Assembly (NCBI GenBank): GCA_012932295.1
Contig: JAAONU010000001.1
Location: forward strand, 27,938,550-28,002,549
Direction of reading: 5' to 3'
From: Cyclina sinensis
Lineage: Eukaryota; Mollusca; Bivalvia; Venerida; Veneridae
DNA length: 64,000 nucleotides
Shown here: positions 1 to 13,599 of the stretch, in pieces
Layout: each line of letters opens with the position of its first letter
Numbering within the stretch: the stretch's first letter is position 1
Made by a program: the position numbers and the translations under genes
The notes under the pieces: model-generated
The model's input: the letters and a program-made list of their open reading frames with translations, nothing else
The model's database searches: none
Told to the model about the DNA's origin: nothing

Positions 1-23
1 TTTCAGCTCATATATTTTAAAGC

Positions 24-3000
24 ATGGCTTCATATTTCGACGAGCATGATTGTGAACCACTGGGAGATGGACAACAGCCCGATCACATGCTTCATATGGC
101 AAGGTACGTGAGGTCTGAGGAACATAGTCCGTGGAAATCACAGGAGCTTGAAATTGTATTTTTAGTCTTTCACGAATTGGAACTGTTAAACTAGGGCATT
201 CTAGCTTTTTTGTGTTTTTATATACAGAATAGAAGCTAGAAATACAGTTTCGAATCTTGAAGGACCAAAAAAAAAAAAACAGAACACATACATTTAATAA
301 ACATTTTCTTTTATGATGGTTTAATACAAAGTGCAAGATACAGAAAACATCCCATCCCAGAGACACGCCTAGTTCTTCTGCATGCTCAGTGTACAGCACT
401 GATACATGGGACCTCGGTTTAACGTCTCATCCGAAAGACAATTAGAAATTTTAGAGGAGGAGCGGAGGATCGATCTCGGGGATACCTGGGTTACCAGTTC
501 AGCGCCGCTTAACCACCGATCCGCTCCGAAAAAATGGTTAATATTAATTTGTTCCTGCATATGTATACAACTCGTTAACCAAGAACATTTATCACTCAAC
601 GGCATGCTTCTTTCATTATTCATAATTATATAACAAACTGTGCACAATTATAAAATTATTTTAACCTTCAATCGAGGTACTTTTTAATAGTAATATAATA
701 AGGAATCAATGTGATTATCACTTTAAAACTTTATTGTACAATGATTAAAACACAATTTTGATTGATGTGTCATCGAACTGATCAATCATTCGGATAAATG
801 TGATATTTTCAGTATTCATATTTTCCACATCAGTATTGAGATAAATGTGCGAGATATTATAATAATTAAGCTATTACAAACCAAAATTTCTTTTTCCAAA
901 TATTTATTTTCTTCAAATTACCAAACAAAAATAAATGAAAAACATAAGTACAACAAAACTATTTAGTTTTATTACTTTGTGGTGAATCGTTATTTCTTTG
1001 TGGCGAGTCGTTATTACTCTGTGGTGAATTGTTATATGAACCTGTGGCGAATCGTTAGTGGCAAATCGTTATTGTGGTGAGTCGTTACATTTTCTGGTAG
1101 AAATGTCATGCAGTCTCCATAGTTTATTGTAGGAGCCCATATGATTTTCTTTCAGCTACGTTGTTCATCTCAAGCAGAAGTATCAACCAAGTACATACAT
1201 TAATTGTGTATATCCACATATTTAGTAGCTTGATTTCAGACCTAGCTTGATTTGTGAGTGCATTAAATTTTCAAGTTTCACTACCATTGGCTTTTGCAAT
1301 GTGCAGTCAGAAATAACGGCCACAACATCACAGTGGTAAACATTACTAAATAGCATTATGCTTATATGTCTTGTATGTAGTAATTTCTATATGCTTTTAT
1401 ATGTATTGAAAAAAAAACGCATATACGTTTACTTTTCAACAGTTTAACAATAATGAAAGATGGAAGCTTGAAAAAAATCAGTTTCCTATTAACAAAACCT
1501 ACGTTTCATTCTTAGCTCACCTGAGCAAATTCTCAGGGTGAGCTATTGTGATCACCCTGTGTCCGGTGTCCATTGTCAGTTGTCTCACATCCGTTGTCAA
1601 CATTTTACTTTAAATGACATTGATCAAAATGGCTGCCACAGCTAAAAATAGATATTTGTCAATATTTGGCTTTAAATGACATCTCCTTCTAAACCACTTG
1701 GCCATTTTAAACCAAACTTTACAGAAATGTTTCTTATAATGCCCTTTTCTAAAATTGCTCAAACAGTTCTGCTACATTGCACATAACGGCTGCAAAAGCT
1801 AAAAATAGAAAAAAAATCAAACAACATCTCCTCCAAAACGGTTGGGAGATTTTCCACCAAATTTCACAGAAATGTTCCTTACATAGCCCTCTATTAAAAT
1901 TGCTAAAACTGTTATGCTCCATTGAACAAAATGGCCACCAGAGCTAAAAATAGATTTTCGTCAATATTTTGATTCAAATGACATCTCCTCCAAAACCACT
2001 TGGCCATTTTAAACCAAATTTGACAGAAATGTTCCTTATAATGCCCTTTTCTAAAATTCATCAAACCTTTCTGCTCCATTGCACATAAGAGCTGCAAAAG
2101 CTAAAACAGCATCTCCTCCTCAGTGGCAAGTAATTTTCCATCAAATTTCATGGAAATGTTACTTACAACCCCTGCTTTAGAATTGCTTAAACAGTTCTGC
2201 TACATTGAACAAAATGGCCACCGGAGCTAAAAATAGGTTTTCTTCAATATATGGCTTCAAATGATATCTCCTCACAAGCTGTTATCACGAAATTGCCTCT
2301 GCCCCATGGATTTTTTTTTGTATAAAATATGAGATCTTTGAATATCTTCAGTTAGAAAATGTTATGTTGCATCTGATGTTTGCTGAACAGCAGACTCTCA
2401 GGCAAAGTGCTCAGGTGAGCGATCCAGGGCCATGATGGCCCTCTTGTTCTACTTAATTATCTAAGCCAAAGTTAAATTTGAAATTAGCTTAAAGTGATGT
2501 TGTCGCATCAATGTAAATTGGATAACATCACAATTGTATAAAAATTTTACTATCTAATTGCACTTAACTTTATCTTAAACTATATACATGTTTTATACAA
2601 TTTAATCTTCTAAATTCTTGTATAAGTTGTTGCATTTTTATGCTCCCCAAAGGGCAAGCATATAGTTGCCACTTTGTCCATCTGTCTGTCCCGTCCGTTC
2701 GTCCGTCTGTCCATCATAATTTTGTCCGGAGCATAACACAAAAACTATGAGAGATATCAAGACCAAACTTCATAGGTAGGTAGATGTCATTAAGGAGCAG
2801 TGCAGTGCACAAGAACCATAACTCTTGCTTTATTAATTTTTCAGTTATTGCCCTTTGAAATTTCTCATACTTATTTTTTGTCCGGGGCATATCTCACAAA
2901 GTATAAGAGTTATCAACTTGAAACTTTATAAGTAGATAGATCTCATTGATGAGCAGTGCAGCGTGCACGAACCGTTACTCTATTTTGCATAATTTAGGAG

Positions 3001-6000
3001 TTATTGCCCTTTGTTATTTTTCATACTTAAAGAAAAATACATATTAAACAATAGCCCTTTTGGAATTGGCATTTATTCGGGGAGCATCCATCTGTTCTAC
3101 CGATTTCTTGTTTTTTCAATCAGCAATAAAAAACTAAAGGAAAATTGTAGAAGCAAGTGATAAGTACATAAATAACACAAAACTACTACTAAAGCAACAA
3201 TGTACACTATTCTTTCAGGCATATGCATGCTGACTAGGCATTTTAATTAAAGTGGCTGAAAGTAACAAAAAACATACCATTTATCTTCAAAGTTATTATT
3301 TGGTATTACTCTCTATAAGCATATTTTTTTTTTAATATGAACAAAACATGTTATTCATTTGATAATAGAATTTGGCTGTAAAAGGTGTATTTTAGTAATC
3401 AAAAGTCTAGTCAGGTATATCCCTGTAAAAAGTCTATTCCAGTATTCAGTATAATCAGTAAAGGGCCTGAAATTAAGTCTATCAAAATATTTTTATCATG
3501 TTTCAGATTATTGTTAGACAGTGGTTTGGCTGCAGAATGGGAGGTAGAATTTGACAGGTAAATTATATTACATGGTATTAGTTTTATTTGTTTACATGCA
3601 AGATTTATAATTCTTAATTTGAGTAGAAGAAGACAGTTAAATAGACTAACCATTGCAACATTAGTGAAGGAAAGTTTATCATATTTATTCTTTCTCTTTT
3701 TAAAATAAAATTGCAAAATGTAGGTGAAATTTGAAAAATGAAGACAATTTAGTCAGTGTTCATCAAATTATGACTGAAATGAAATGAATTCGTAGAGAAG
3801 TTTTATATACATCAGTTTATTTGTTTATAATGTGAATGATATACTGTAGGGTGTTTGGTGGCGACAAGAAGGTTCCTCCTGCATCAAAGGAAGTTGTTAA
3901 AAACCTGCCTACTAGTCTCATCACGCCTGCTGAGGCAGGTAAGTTAAACTGGTTGAAAGATAGAAGATTCCTGCAAGTACAATTTCAGGGGAGGTTTACT
4001 TTGAAATAGAATTGTTTTTGAATTTTTCCTTTATAAAAAAAAAAGGCAAAATAAAATTTGTCCATTGAAACATGTAGAGTGCAGCCCGATTCCATGTTTT
4101 AATGTAGACCTTGTTACTACCTGCCTCTGTGAATTCATTTCTGAACTTAAAAATTATCAATGCAACATGATTAAGCTACAGTTGTAAGATGCATTCAAGC
4201 CATGCAGTATGACGAAATAAAATTAGAATTTAAACACTATAATAGTTTCATTTAATAGAACAAGTGTCCTGATAAATGCTGAGAATAGCAGTATATAAAG
4301 TTTCTCTTTAATACTAGTTTCTTTTATATGTACTGGTTACAAGAAAGTTTTGCTTGAGTCAGAGACAATATTCATAAAAAACATTGAATAATTCAAGTTC
4401 GTTTTTTTTTAATCAAATTAACCCTGATAATATGTTTGATAAAAGTATTATGGAAAAGCATCAACGTTAGTTTTGTATTGATTTAAAAAATCTAATGCTG
4501 CTATTTGCAAGCATACAGGTTTCTTCTTTTCTTTCTGCCTAAAGTCAGCTTTGATTTTGCATCATGTATATGGAGGGGGATCACTGCCAAAATTACTCAT
4601 CACAAGAAATTTTGCAAATAGTACATTTTCATTACACATGTTAAAAATTACATGACAGGAAGTGCATGTATGCAAACAAATGCAAAACTAAAGAATATAC
4701 AGGCTTAGATGCAAGTGTCAAAAAACTTACCACACATTCCAGCATTACACATTTTTCCCTGTAAAAATTTTAAATGCAGAACATTAAAGACAGAAATTCT
4801 AAAATTGCAATCCTTTAAGTACAAGCATGGAAATAATTATTTCATAAGGGAAAGTCTGAATTGTGAAATCTGTCAGTCTACTAATAGTTGCCTTCTTATG
4901 ACTGACAGGTTTAAATTTTGTCATAAATACAGCAGTGCAAAACAGTAAAATAAAGGGATTTATCTTTATTGACTTCTCTATATCTGACAAGTTTTAATTG
5001 ATATGGCAACTAAAGGTGTTAAATGAAAACATAGTAATTGAGCTAAGATTAAAATTTATACCTGCAAAACATGCTTAAGGTTAAACACAATACCAATACC
5101 ACAAGAGAATTATTTGATTCAGCTGGGTTTCTTACTCACGACCTTGGGATTGCAGTCGAGCTCTACAAGTCTTTCCCTAGTGCCAACCAGACAGGACCTA
5201 AAATAGCAATGAGGTGGGATCCAGGCTAATTTAATGGGGATAAATTCATCTTAGTATAGGGGGTTGTTTAATTAAAACCGGTTCCATGGGCATTGTAATA
5301 TTTCAGGAATCGCTACCGTCTTGCCTTAGTTAGGATTCAGGGAAAGCAAGGCTTGCTACAAGAACCCCTCATCTCACCATTTAATACTTTATATTCTCTA
5401 TTTTTGATGAGAAAGCTTTGCATATTGAAAATTGGCGCCAGATGATTTCCTTGATCTAAGCAGTTCAGTGAAGCAATGGTTCCTGATCCAAGCAAATCAT
5501 AATTTGGTCTCCACTACATTTAATGATTTGCATAAAATGTTTAAATGTAAGATGTATACAGTACACTCGTAAACAGGTTTAAAATAACATGAAATATGTA
5601 ATTTCTTGTTAGACTGTGTATGTTAATAATAGCTTTATTTTTTGTGTAAAGGTAAAACATACTGAATAATTTTCGTGCTGATCTCCCTCCATATATGTAG
5701 ACTTTCAAATTTGTTTTTATTGTATCAACAAGAATTAGTTTGTTAATACCATTTAAAATTCTTGAAGTGTCTGTTTGGACAGACCTATACATCATTAATT
5801 TTACAGTGCAGAATTGAATAGCAGACAATACAGAACATTATTGGACAGCAGAAATTTGTTGGCTGATCAAGAACAGCCCTTTCCTAAAGAGGAAAGTAGT
5901 TGCAGCTGTTATGGGAAGTTGACTGTTAACAGGTAATGACTTTTTCAAAACTTTTAAAATTGAAATTTCTTTTTATTTTGCCTCTGTTTTTTTCCAGCCT

Positions 6001-9000
6001 TAGAGAAGAAATGTCCTGTTTGCCTTGGATTGTTTGATGAAGAGGATGAAGTCAAGATGTTGCCATGTTCACATAGGTTCCATTCTAACTGTATTGTTCC
6101 ATGGTTACAGAGGGTAAATTTGCATACACAATTATGTAGATTTCATGTACTTTTATCTTGCTTTACTAGTAATTTTTAATTCTGTGGATTTGTTTCCTAG
6201 ATTTTCATTTTACAATTGTGACATTTGTATTATTTATATAAATGCCTGTGTCATTCTTATACATGGATGCTGCCTATTTCTTTGAATAAACAAAGAAAAC
6301 AATAAACTATGGTGCAGTATTATAAATTCATTATAAAGATTTTTGACAGGTTATATGACTAGGTATGAATGGCTGTCTAGTGGCTCAGGTTATATTTAGG
6401 GAGTGGTAATACAGGGGCCCCGAGTTCAATCCCCCACTCCTCCACTAACATTACTACAATGTAATTATCTTTCAAATGAGACTTTAAACCGAAGTCCCAT
6501 GTATAAGTGCTATAAACTTAGCGTGTAAAAGGACCAGAGGTGTCTCTGGAATGGGATGCTTTCTATATTCTAACCTCTGCAGGGGGTGTTGTTCATATGG
6601 GCAACTGGTACCAATGATAAATGAACTCAGATAGATAGATAGAGATCAAATTTAGCCAAAGACCTAACACTAATATGGTATATTAGGTCTTTGTTAAAAA
6701 AAAACAACATGAATTTAGATATTTCCACATACACCAATAAAGAGGTTGAATTGTTGAAAAAAGCTTTAATTTATGACAAAAAGAGAATATTAATGTGTTC
6801 AGTTGTCATTTTAACAAACATAGCAACAGCATTTATTGAGTTGATATAATTATAATGTAGAAGTGCTTATTAATGCTACTTGTATATTTGTCATGTACCG
6901 TGTCCTACAAACATTTGTCAGCTCAAACTTGTTTGAAGTTATGTAATTACATGCTTAACCATTTACAATTTGGAAACAAGAATTATATTCATAAGCAAAT
7001 AAGTTATGGGTCATTGTAACGCAATGCCCCTTTGATTACAAACACTCATTTTACATCAGTCAAAACAAAGACCTAAAATACATGGTATTTTATGTCTTTG
7101 AACTAAATAATTAGTTGGTAATGCTAATAAAAGGATAAAAGTTTTAACCAGTGTCATCATTCAGTTACATCAGAATTGCATAAGCTGTTATTGCCTCTAA
7201 ACATGCCTCCAATGCAATCTGATATCTGGAAGAACTTTACTTATTTGAGTGATTGAAAGATGGTGAGATGTTGATCTGACGCTCAAGGGAGAACTTTCAA
7301 TCTCCAAAATCATTTAGTAACTAACATCCATGAACAGAGAGTGTTTGTGATTAAAAAGAGTATGTGTGTGTGGCATCATTTTTGTGTATGGCAGAAAACT
7401 TTTCATGTTGCTTTTGATGTCTAATCAAGAAACAAAACAGAAAGTACCCACCATCCTTTTGGAGTTACCAATCGTGATGTATCGAGAAGTCAAACACAAG
7501 ACATTTTTGTTTTCAGAACCTGATGAAAAATAATAAATGGTCATTCAATTCTATCAACCGATTAAGCTCTCATAAACAAAGAAATAATTCCCCATGATAA
7601 AATTTGCACGGACAATCATAAATTGTTTGTAATAGACTGAATATTGCAAAAATGTGTGACAAATAGACTAAAAACACATAAGTCTTTCATTCTTATAGCT
7701 TCGTCCTACGTGCAATGACAAATATCTGGATGGACATTTTTGGTATTCATTGAGAGCCTTAGTAATATTAGCTCACAATCATTTGTACCTGTCAAAAGTC
7801 TTAATAACTAATAGTGTACAACAGAAGATTTGATATTTATCTTGGTGATGTTCTTATTTTATACAAAAGCATTTATTTAGCCTTCTAGACTATTCTATCA
7901 TAAACATTGTGATGTAGACATCAGATGAAACATTGCTTTCTTCTTTATTTCATGAATTGTAGGTCAATTCCTGCCCTTTATGTCGACATGAACTTCCCAC
8001 TGATGACCCAGATTATGAAAACTACAGAAAACACAAGGTGATACACTTCTTTTTAATAATGATAATGCCAGTCAGTGTTGTTTTCTGTTCATGGATGATG
8101 GGTTGGTGCTTAGGTTGGTTTCATTTGCATTTTTGGAAGCATTATTGTTTAAATATGATTGAAACTTTTTGTATAAAGTGTCACAGGAACAGGCTTATAG
8201 CAAAATCCTGGTCACATGAAGAATTACTTCGCTGTATCAAAATTCTGCTATATCAGTATATAGGGAAGTTTCACTTTGTGTCTGGATATAACAGATTTTG
8301 TTATATGCTTTATACTGACTCAGAGGTATCTGTGTTTCTTTGTGTATACATGTATATATTCTCTCTTATTAGAGCTAATATTTGCCACACTGTATCCAAA
8401 ATCCATTGAACAGTAGTTTATCACTCCAAAAGAAGGTTTTACATACTGATACAACGTATACATGAATGTGACTAAATATGTTATTACTAAGTTTCTATAA
8501 CAATAGGAAACAAACCAGTTCATAAGAACAAATGATATAAATGAATGATTAGCATTTGTCAACGTTTCAGTTTACAATAATGACTGATGATTGATAATGG
8601 TTTGGTCAGCATATTTTGCAGTTGCATTAATAGCCCTAGGTCATAGCTGACTGACAATTTTTGGCAAAACTGTGAAAAATACAGGTTTGTTATAACTAAA
8701 CAGATAGACACTGAACATTTTTCCATTAGTCTGCCATAACCAATTTTTTGCTTTATCCAAATACATTATAAGCAAGTGGTAGTTCATAGAAATAAAGGGA
8801 GGCAGGCTGGGATTTTTTTACTTTGTTATATCTGTGATTTCCATATATCCAAAAACACACTATATGAGTGCATCACCACTTTACTTATAGTGCATATCAT
8901 CAGGTTGTTACTGACTTCAGGAATGTATGAGCCTTCCTTCCAAATTTCATTGAGCAAGATTCAACTCGGGAACTACATGCATAAGTATATACCGGTAGAT

Positions 9001-9293
9001 CTTGGAGCTTTGCAGAACATCAGTTATACTTCTCTCACTTACAGTTTGAGTTCCCGTACCAAAAGCATTGGTCTTTGTTTTTCTGTTCTTGGCATTTTGA
9101 ATTCATTGATTTGTGTTTTAAATCATCTGTTTTGTGGTATGATGTCTAATGAATTTGCTTGCCTTATCATTGCTTTACAATGGGAAAATATTTCATGGAA
9201 TTATTAATTTTGATTTTGTTTTGTTTATGACAGGCAAGAGCAAAGCAGAGAGAATATGAGCTGGACTCATTACACAGTTCAATGTTTGGTTGA
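24..9293 (+). CDS. RNF181: E3 ubiquitin-protein ligase RNF181, six coding exons
   Basis: Predicted exons are 24-103, 3507-3557, 3850-3938, 5998-6113, 7963-8037 and 9234-9293. All have GT-AG borders and join in one frame into 156 residues, close to the roughly 153 residues of vertebrate RNF181. The N-terminus [12 protein letters not shown] is the family signature, and it sets the start. A RING-H2 domain is complete: C79, C82, C97, H99, H102, C105, C116, C119, with the E2-contact tryptophan W109 before the last cysteine pair. The ELPTDD stretch after the RING is also typical of the family. RNF181 proteins are RING-type E3 ligases that transfer ubiquitin from an E2 to substrates. No membrane segment is visible, so a soluble protein is expected. 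The promoter lies left of the window. Most of the 9.3 kb is intron with dispersed repeats. Family identity is very secure; splice sites are inferred from sequence alone. Confidence 0.95.
331..528 (-). repeat. tRNA-derived SINE, family A, antisense copy
   Basis: Read on the minus strand, this begins with a tRNA-like head (gtggttaagcgg as A box, gagatcgatcc as B box). It continues into a body (cggatgagacgttaaacc, cccatgtatcagtgctgtac, ggatgttttctgtatc) shared with the copies near 6371, 48569 and 63892. It lies in intron 1 of the RNF181 gene. Confidence 0.75.
1514..2448 (+). repeat. Dispersed bivalve-type repeat (agctcacctgagc ... ctcttgtt)
   Basis: The repeat begins agctcacctgagcaaattctc and ends caggtgagcgatccagggcc followed by a ctcttgtt tail. 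Internally, a unit of roughly 180 bp recurs about four times, with phrases such as aaatgacatctcctccaaaa and gaaatgttccttataatgccc. The ends are partly inverted to each other (gctcacctgagc / gctcaggtgagc). No coding capacity is seen. It lies in RNF181 intron 1, and a fragment of the same family occurs at 17253-17510. Confidence 0.7.
2638..3116 (+). repeat. Dispersed repeat (tgctccccaaag ... cggggagcat ... cttgtttt)
   Basis: The left end atgctccccaaagggcaagc and right end cggggagcatccatctg are inverted relative to each other. The interior holds a (tctgtccgtccg)-rich stretch and two copies of a unit of about 120 bp (gagatatcaagaccaaactt, gagcagtgcagtgcac). Related units recur at 41160-41740. It is non-coding and lies in RNF181 intron 1. 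Confidence 0.65.
5105..5350 (-). repeat. Possible tRNA-derived repeat fragment, antisense
   Basis: On the minus strand, gtagagctcgactgcaatcc followed by caaggtcgtgagtaagaaaccc resembles the anticodon arm and B box of a tRNA. The rest (gggatccaggctaat, caaggcttgctacaagaacc) looks like decayed repeat. The boundaries are guesses. It lies in RNF181 intron 3. Confidence 0.3.
6371..6646 (+). repeat. tRNA-derived SINE, family A, sense copy
   Basis: A degenerate tRNA head (gtctagtggctcagg, then gccccgagttcaatccc as B box) is followed by the family body (aaatgagactttaaaccgaag, cccatgtataagtgc, aggtgtctctggaatggga). The element ends in a short (gata)n tail, as SINEs often do. It lies in RNF181 intron 4. 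Confidence 0.75.
6657..6693. repeat. Short hairpin with caaagacctaa / ttaggtctttg arms
   Basis: This is an inverted repeat with 11-bp arms around a 15-nt loop. The same arms recur at 7066-7100 and, in variant form, at 11593-11624, each with a different loop. This suggests one small dispersed palindromic module. Function unknown. Confidence 0.5.
7066..7100. repeat. Short hairpin, second copy of the caaagaccta module
   Basis: Arms caaagacctaaaata and tattttatgtctttg pair with one mismatch around a 5-nt centre. The centre plus flank reads catggtatttta, and a right-hand half of the same kind (ccatggtattttaggttttt) is seen again near 12061. Confidence 0.5.
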
Positions 9294-11592
9294 ATATAGC
9301 AAGACAAGACTGAAATGTTTCAACAGCTGTGGACCAGTTTTAGTGCATTTGTCTAATACATTTTTATGAAGATACTGCTTTGAAAGTGGTGGTATTTATG
9401 TGATAGTCAGAACTGAATAGATTTTAATGAAAAAAGTGAACAGTCTGTCTTACTGTGAATTAAAGATATGTTTTGAACCATTTTTTCCTCAGGAATGTAG
9501 CATTTTGGATAAGTTGAATTTACTGCATTTTGTTAACTGGCTTTTGTCAGCCACTTTTCCATATGATTTGTTCAGAAATCACAGCTCAGATGAAATATCA
9601 TAGAAACTTACATTTGTCTAAAGGCAATGGTCTACATTTCATCTGTGTGTCAGATCCTAAAAATTCATATTAAGGTGGGAGTAGTACCAACAGTTTTCAT
9701 TTTTGGTTTTTATTCGATAAAATTTTTGATGTCTGTAGGCTCTCTTTTCTTGTCATATCGTAAGCATGTATCTTTGTTGACTGATTAGGTTGTGATATAC
9801 TTAAAAAAACAAAGTTAAATTTCTGAATTGCACGGCTCTCTTTTGTTGCATTGAACAACAGCATAAATTGCTTATCAGTTAGAATTTATTTGGAAATTTC
9901 ACTGAAAAATAAAAAAATGTGTGACGAGAAGATTTTTCTTACAAAAACCAATATGCAGGTAAACTGAAATATTTTCTCTGGCTCCATTTTACAGAAAAAT
10001 ATACTTCATCTTGTAAGTCAGCCTGGATTAGCTGTGCAGTAAAGTTTGCTGCTGTTTATTGTAACATGACTCAGTCATCAGTTACTTTTTATGTCAGCCA
10101 GAATTAGCTGAATACAGAACATCTGTCATTGACTATCAAACTATCTTTGTACTTACAATCAAAATCTATTCTTGATACGACTGTCTGATTGGAAAACTGA
10201 CAAAGCTAATATTTCCTGATATACTTTTGCCAGTCATCTTCAATTGTTTTCCAATATGTTTTATTCATGGTTTATAATAAAGTCATTTTAATTTTACAAG
10301 TCTATCTTTGTCACTAGTGGCAGCTTTTAATATCATTTAAAATTAATCTTTGTTAATTGTGTAGTGGCATTGTGACTTAACCTGGTATTTTACATGACAG
10401 GTATGCAGTCTTCTGATTTTGGTGTACTGACTAGTAATGGATTCTGTGTAAAGTGTTAAGGAAATGCAAAGCACTGCAGTAATGAAACTGCATGGAGGTT
10501 GGGGGATAATATATGTGATGATATCACTGAAGTCACCAACTGTATTTATACCTTGTTTTCTAGTATGTTATTTGTTAAAGTATCTTTGAGGTTGTTAGTT
10601 ATGTATTAACTACAATCCTATAAAGCCAGTCTGTTTCTCATATATCTTTTCTTATTCATCTTTAGTACTGTCCCAATGACAATACTTATGTCCATGAAAC
10701 ACTTAATATTCCAGCCTAAGTTCTCAAATAGATTCATAAATGAAATACATATGTCTTTGGCTTATATCACCTGTTCCCACTGTCCCCTTGTTAAAAGCTA
10801 TCAAATAGAAATGAAAGCTGATAAAATCTATCAAGATTTTGCCCATTGTCAAAGGCCTTTGAAAATGTTAATGAATGAAAATGTAACAAACTGATTGTGA
10901 TTTCAAAGTCTTGAAGCATACTCAATAACTGTGTTACCTGACAAATCAGTATTAGCATATCAATTTTAACAGAGATGCCTATCAGTTCTTCACAGTAGAC
11001 CTTTTTTGCATAACTGAGCAGACAGACCATGATAATCGTATATAAAGTTACAGAGAAATTAACAGTGCCTAGACAAATTAGCTACATAAATGATACTCAG
11101 TGAAATAAGATTAGTCTAAGAAGATTGGGAAAATATTGACTGGCATGACAAAACGGGTTCAAGCTGTTCTCAAACATCCCATTTAAGTTGCCATCAAGAT
11201 GGTAGCTGACTTAAAGGATCTGGACAACTTAAACATGGAGGAAGCATGGAAGTATGCGGTCAATAAAGGAAAAATTTTTTCCGATAAAACTTTAACAGTT
11301 TACAATCCCCCGGAAACAGAAAAGGAATAAAAAATTAATCTGTGGACGCGAACAAAGAGGAGTTCTCAAACCTTGGCAAAACCATTCTGGGTGAAAGCCA
11401 AGCAACAAAGAGCTGAAAACATGGCCAAGAATAAACTGGAATGAAAGCGCAGTGAGCTTCAAACAGTCGTAAAGAAACTGTATTGTCATGTTAGAATATT
11501 TATGCGAAGTGTTTCTGGCATGTAACAAGGACTAGAAAATAAAAGGAAGTGAATTCTTCATTAATATGTTGTTGCAAAATTGTCCATTTCAG
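9294..11592 (+). other. 3' UTR and downstream spacer of RNF181
   Basis: No coding exon can be supported here. The 3' UTR probably starts at 9294. An AATAAA hexamer at 10276-10281 (and an ATTAAA at 9459-9464) are the visible polyadenylation candidates. At 11150-11540 there is a lysine-rich, coding-looking stretch broken by stops, perhaps a decayed gene fragment that I do not recognise. Confidence 0.4.
10276..10281 (+). terminator. Candidate polyadenylation signal for RNF181
   Basis: AATAAA is followed by a T-rich stretch about 983 bp after the stop codon. It is the first canonical hexamer downstream of the last exon. The distance is plausible but unproven. Confidence 0.35.
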
Positions 11593-11624
11593 CAAAGACC
11601 TATATACATGTACTATAGGTCTTT
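11593..11624. repeat. Short hairpin, third copy of the aaagaccta module
   Basis: The arms aaagacctata and tataggtcttt are inverted around acatgtac. See the copies at 6657 and 7066. The surrounding sequence is otherwise unrelated. Confidence 0.45.
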
Positions 11625-12160
11625 AAAAGGTAACATTTTCAGCCGTTTAAGTACCTCCTCATCCATAGTACATGTTTCAATGTAAGATACAAGAGTTTGA
11701 GGAATTTCCACTGGTGGATGTATTTTTTTATTCTTACAAATAGGTTTACTTAACAAATCAGTGTACTATTATTCTGCTTTGCTTATAATACCAACCTCTT
11801 GACAACTTTGTGCATTTATTTTGCTCCCAGTAGATAATACTGCCAAACCTTTGTTTCTTTTTTTGAAGAGGTATAATAATTAATAAATTTTCACCTTTGG
11901 AAGCTAATCATCCTGAAAAGGATGTAGCTTAATTAATGACCCTAATGATGTCAGTTGTGCACCTTTTGAGGACAACTCATGCACTAGAAATGAAAAGCCA
12001 AACGGAAAACATTTTCTGGATCCTGTATGCATTAATGCATGCAAATAATGCATATAATACCATGGTATTTTAGGTTTTTGATGCAGGTAAAAGGAGTTTT
12101 TCTTGCATTTTCACCAGTGTGACTATAATACTAATATGTTTGCTCCAACTTATTTTTAAT

Positions 12161-12744
12161 AGCTCACCTCTCCTCTGAAACCAATGGGCCAAATTAATGA
12201 AGTTTGCCAGGTAATTGTATTGGAAGAACCCTATTGTTTTTAGGGTCCATAGGTCAAAGGTTAAGTTCACAGAGACCTCTAGAGTGAAAACTGTGTCTGC
12301 TCAGTAACTGGAGTACCATTTTACTCAGAGCCTTCAAACTTCATAGGATGATTGTCTTTACTCAGTAAAAGAACCCTATCATTTTTGGGGTCAGTAGGTC
12401 AAAAGTCAAGGTCACAGGGGACCTGTAGAGTGAAAACTATTTCTGCTCATTAACTGGAGTACCATTACACCCAGAACCTTCAAACTTCATAGGGTAATTA
12501 TATTAGAAGAACCCTATTGTTTTTGGGGTCTGTAGGTCAAAGGTCAAGTTCACTGGGACCTGTAGAGGAAAACTGTTTCTGCTAAAAAAATTGAGTACCA
12601 TCAGACCCAGAGTCTTCAAACTTATTGCAAACTTATTCATTCAAACTTGCAAACAATGAACACCCATAACAACCAATAACAAAACTTGTAACATGAGCAA
12701 TGAGACTCAGGTGAGCAATTTAGGGCCATCATGGCCGTCTTGTT
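12161..12744 (+). repeat. Dispersed repeat (agctcacc ... gtcttgtttt) with internal units
   Basis: It begins agctcacctctcctctgaaa and ends caggtgagcaatttagggcc followed by gtcttgttt, like the element at 1514 but with a different interior. The interior is three copies of a unit of about 140 bp (aagaaccctattgtttttgg, taggtcaaaggtcaag, gtaccattacacccagaacc). Non-coding. Confidence 0.65.
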
Positions 12745-13599
12745 TTCAATATACTCTGTCTTTGAGCAAGTTCTAAGTTATGAACCAACATACACTGAAA
12801 GATCATCTTGACACCATGATGAGAAGATACTAAGATACTGAAATTTAACAGTGTTATTTTGTGGATTTTGCAGAATTAACTGGTAACAAATATCGTACAA
12901 ATTGCATTGAATTGTCGTTCTTTTCACAATGAATTCTATATAAATAACCTATATGACCTTAATTCCTCTAAGACAAATATATTTTTTACATGTATGTGAA
13001 AACAGAGAATCATGTTAAAACAGATACCAAATTTATTACTCTAACACAAGAAATAAGGCATTTAAATTTTATCCTTTTTCATGATTTACAGAAAATCTTG
13101 AAATATTGTTTCCTGTTTTTTTTTGGATTCTATACTTCACTTGATGTAAGTTTGTTTATACAGCTGTCTGAATATTTTAGTAACCTGTTTATCAAATACA
13201 TCAGATGGCAAAGCAGTTGTAAATTTCATACATGTTAAAATATCTGAAAATTCTTTGCATAGATACTTCAGGAGTGTCAAAAACATCTGTCAACTGATGA
13301 TAATAGTTTTAATCAAATTTCTAACAAAATTACTGATTACACTGAAATTTCGCCTTTATTACTTGTTTTCAAGTTAATGTGGCTACTATTTCCTGTGTAT
13401 AAAGAACCATATTTTATGTTATGTATCATGTTTGTTTTGAAACTGCAATAATTTTTCGAGAAACCATGAAATCACTTATTCCGTGTCAAATTACACGTCA
13501 GGACTTTCAGTCCTTTGATTATCAATATTTCGTTTCGCCAAGATGCTATAATTTCTAAACTTGTTTTAACCAGGATATTTTCTCCGGGTAATTTTTTAC
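12745..13599. other. Spacer upstream of the integrase-zinc-finger gene
   Basis: AT-rich sequence with no supported exon, RNA gene or recognised repeat. It should contain the distal promoter of the gene starting at 13660. No TATA box at a convincing distance was seen. Confidence 0.4.

Noticed and set aside
8038..8409. 123-codon frame directly after RNF181 exon 5
   Set aside because: This is read-through of exon 5 into its intron past a good donor (gtgata). The true continuation is the exon at 9234, which restores the family C-terminus.
8776..9207. 143-codon plus-strand frame before the last RNF181 exon
   Set aside because: It lies in an RNF181 intron, has no recognisable domain and a composition typical of AT-rich non-coding DNA.
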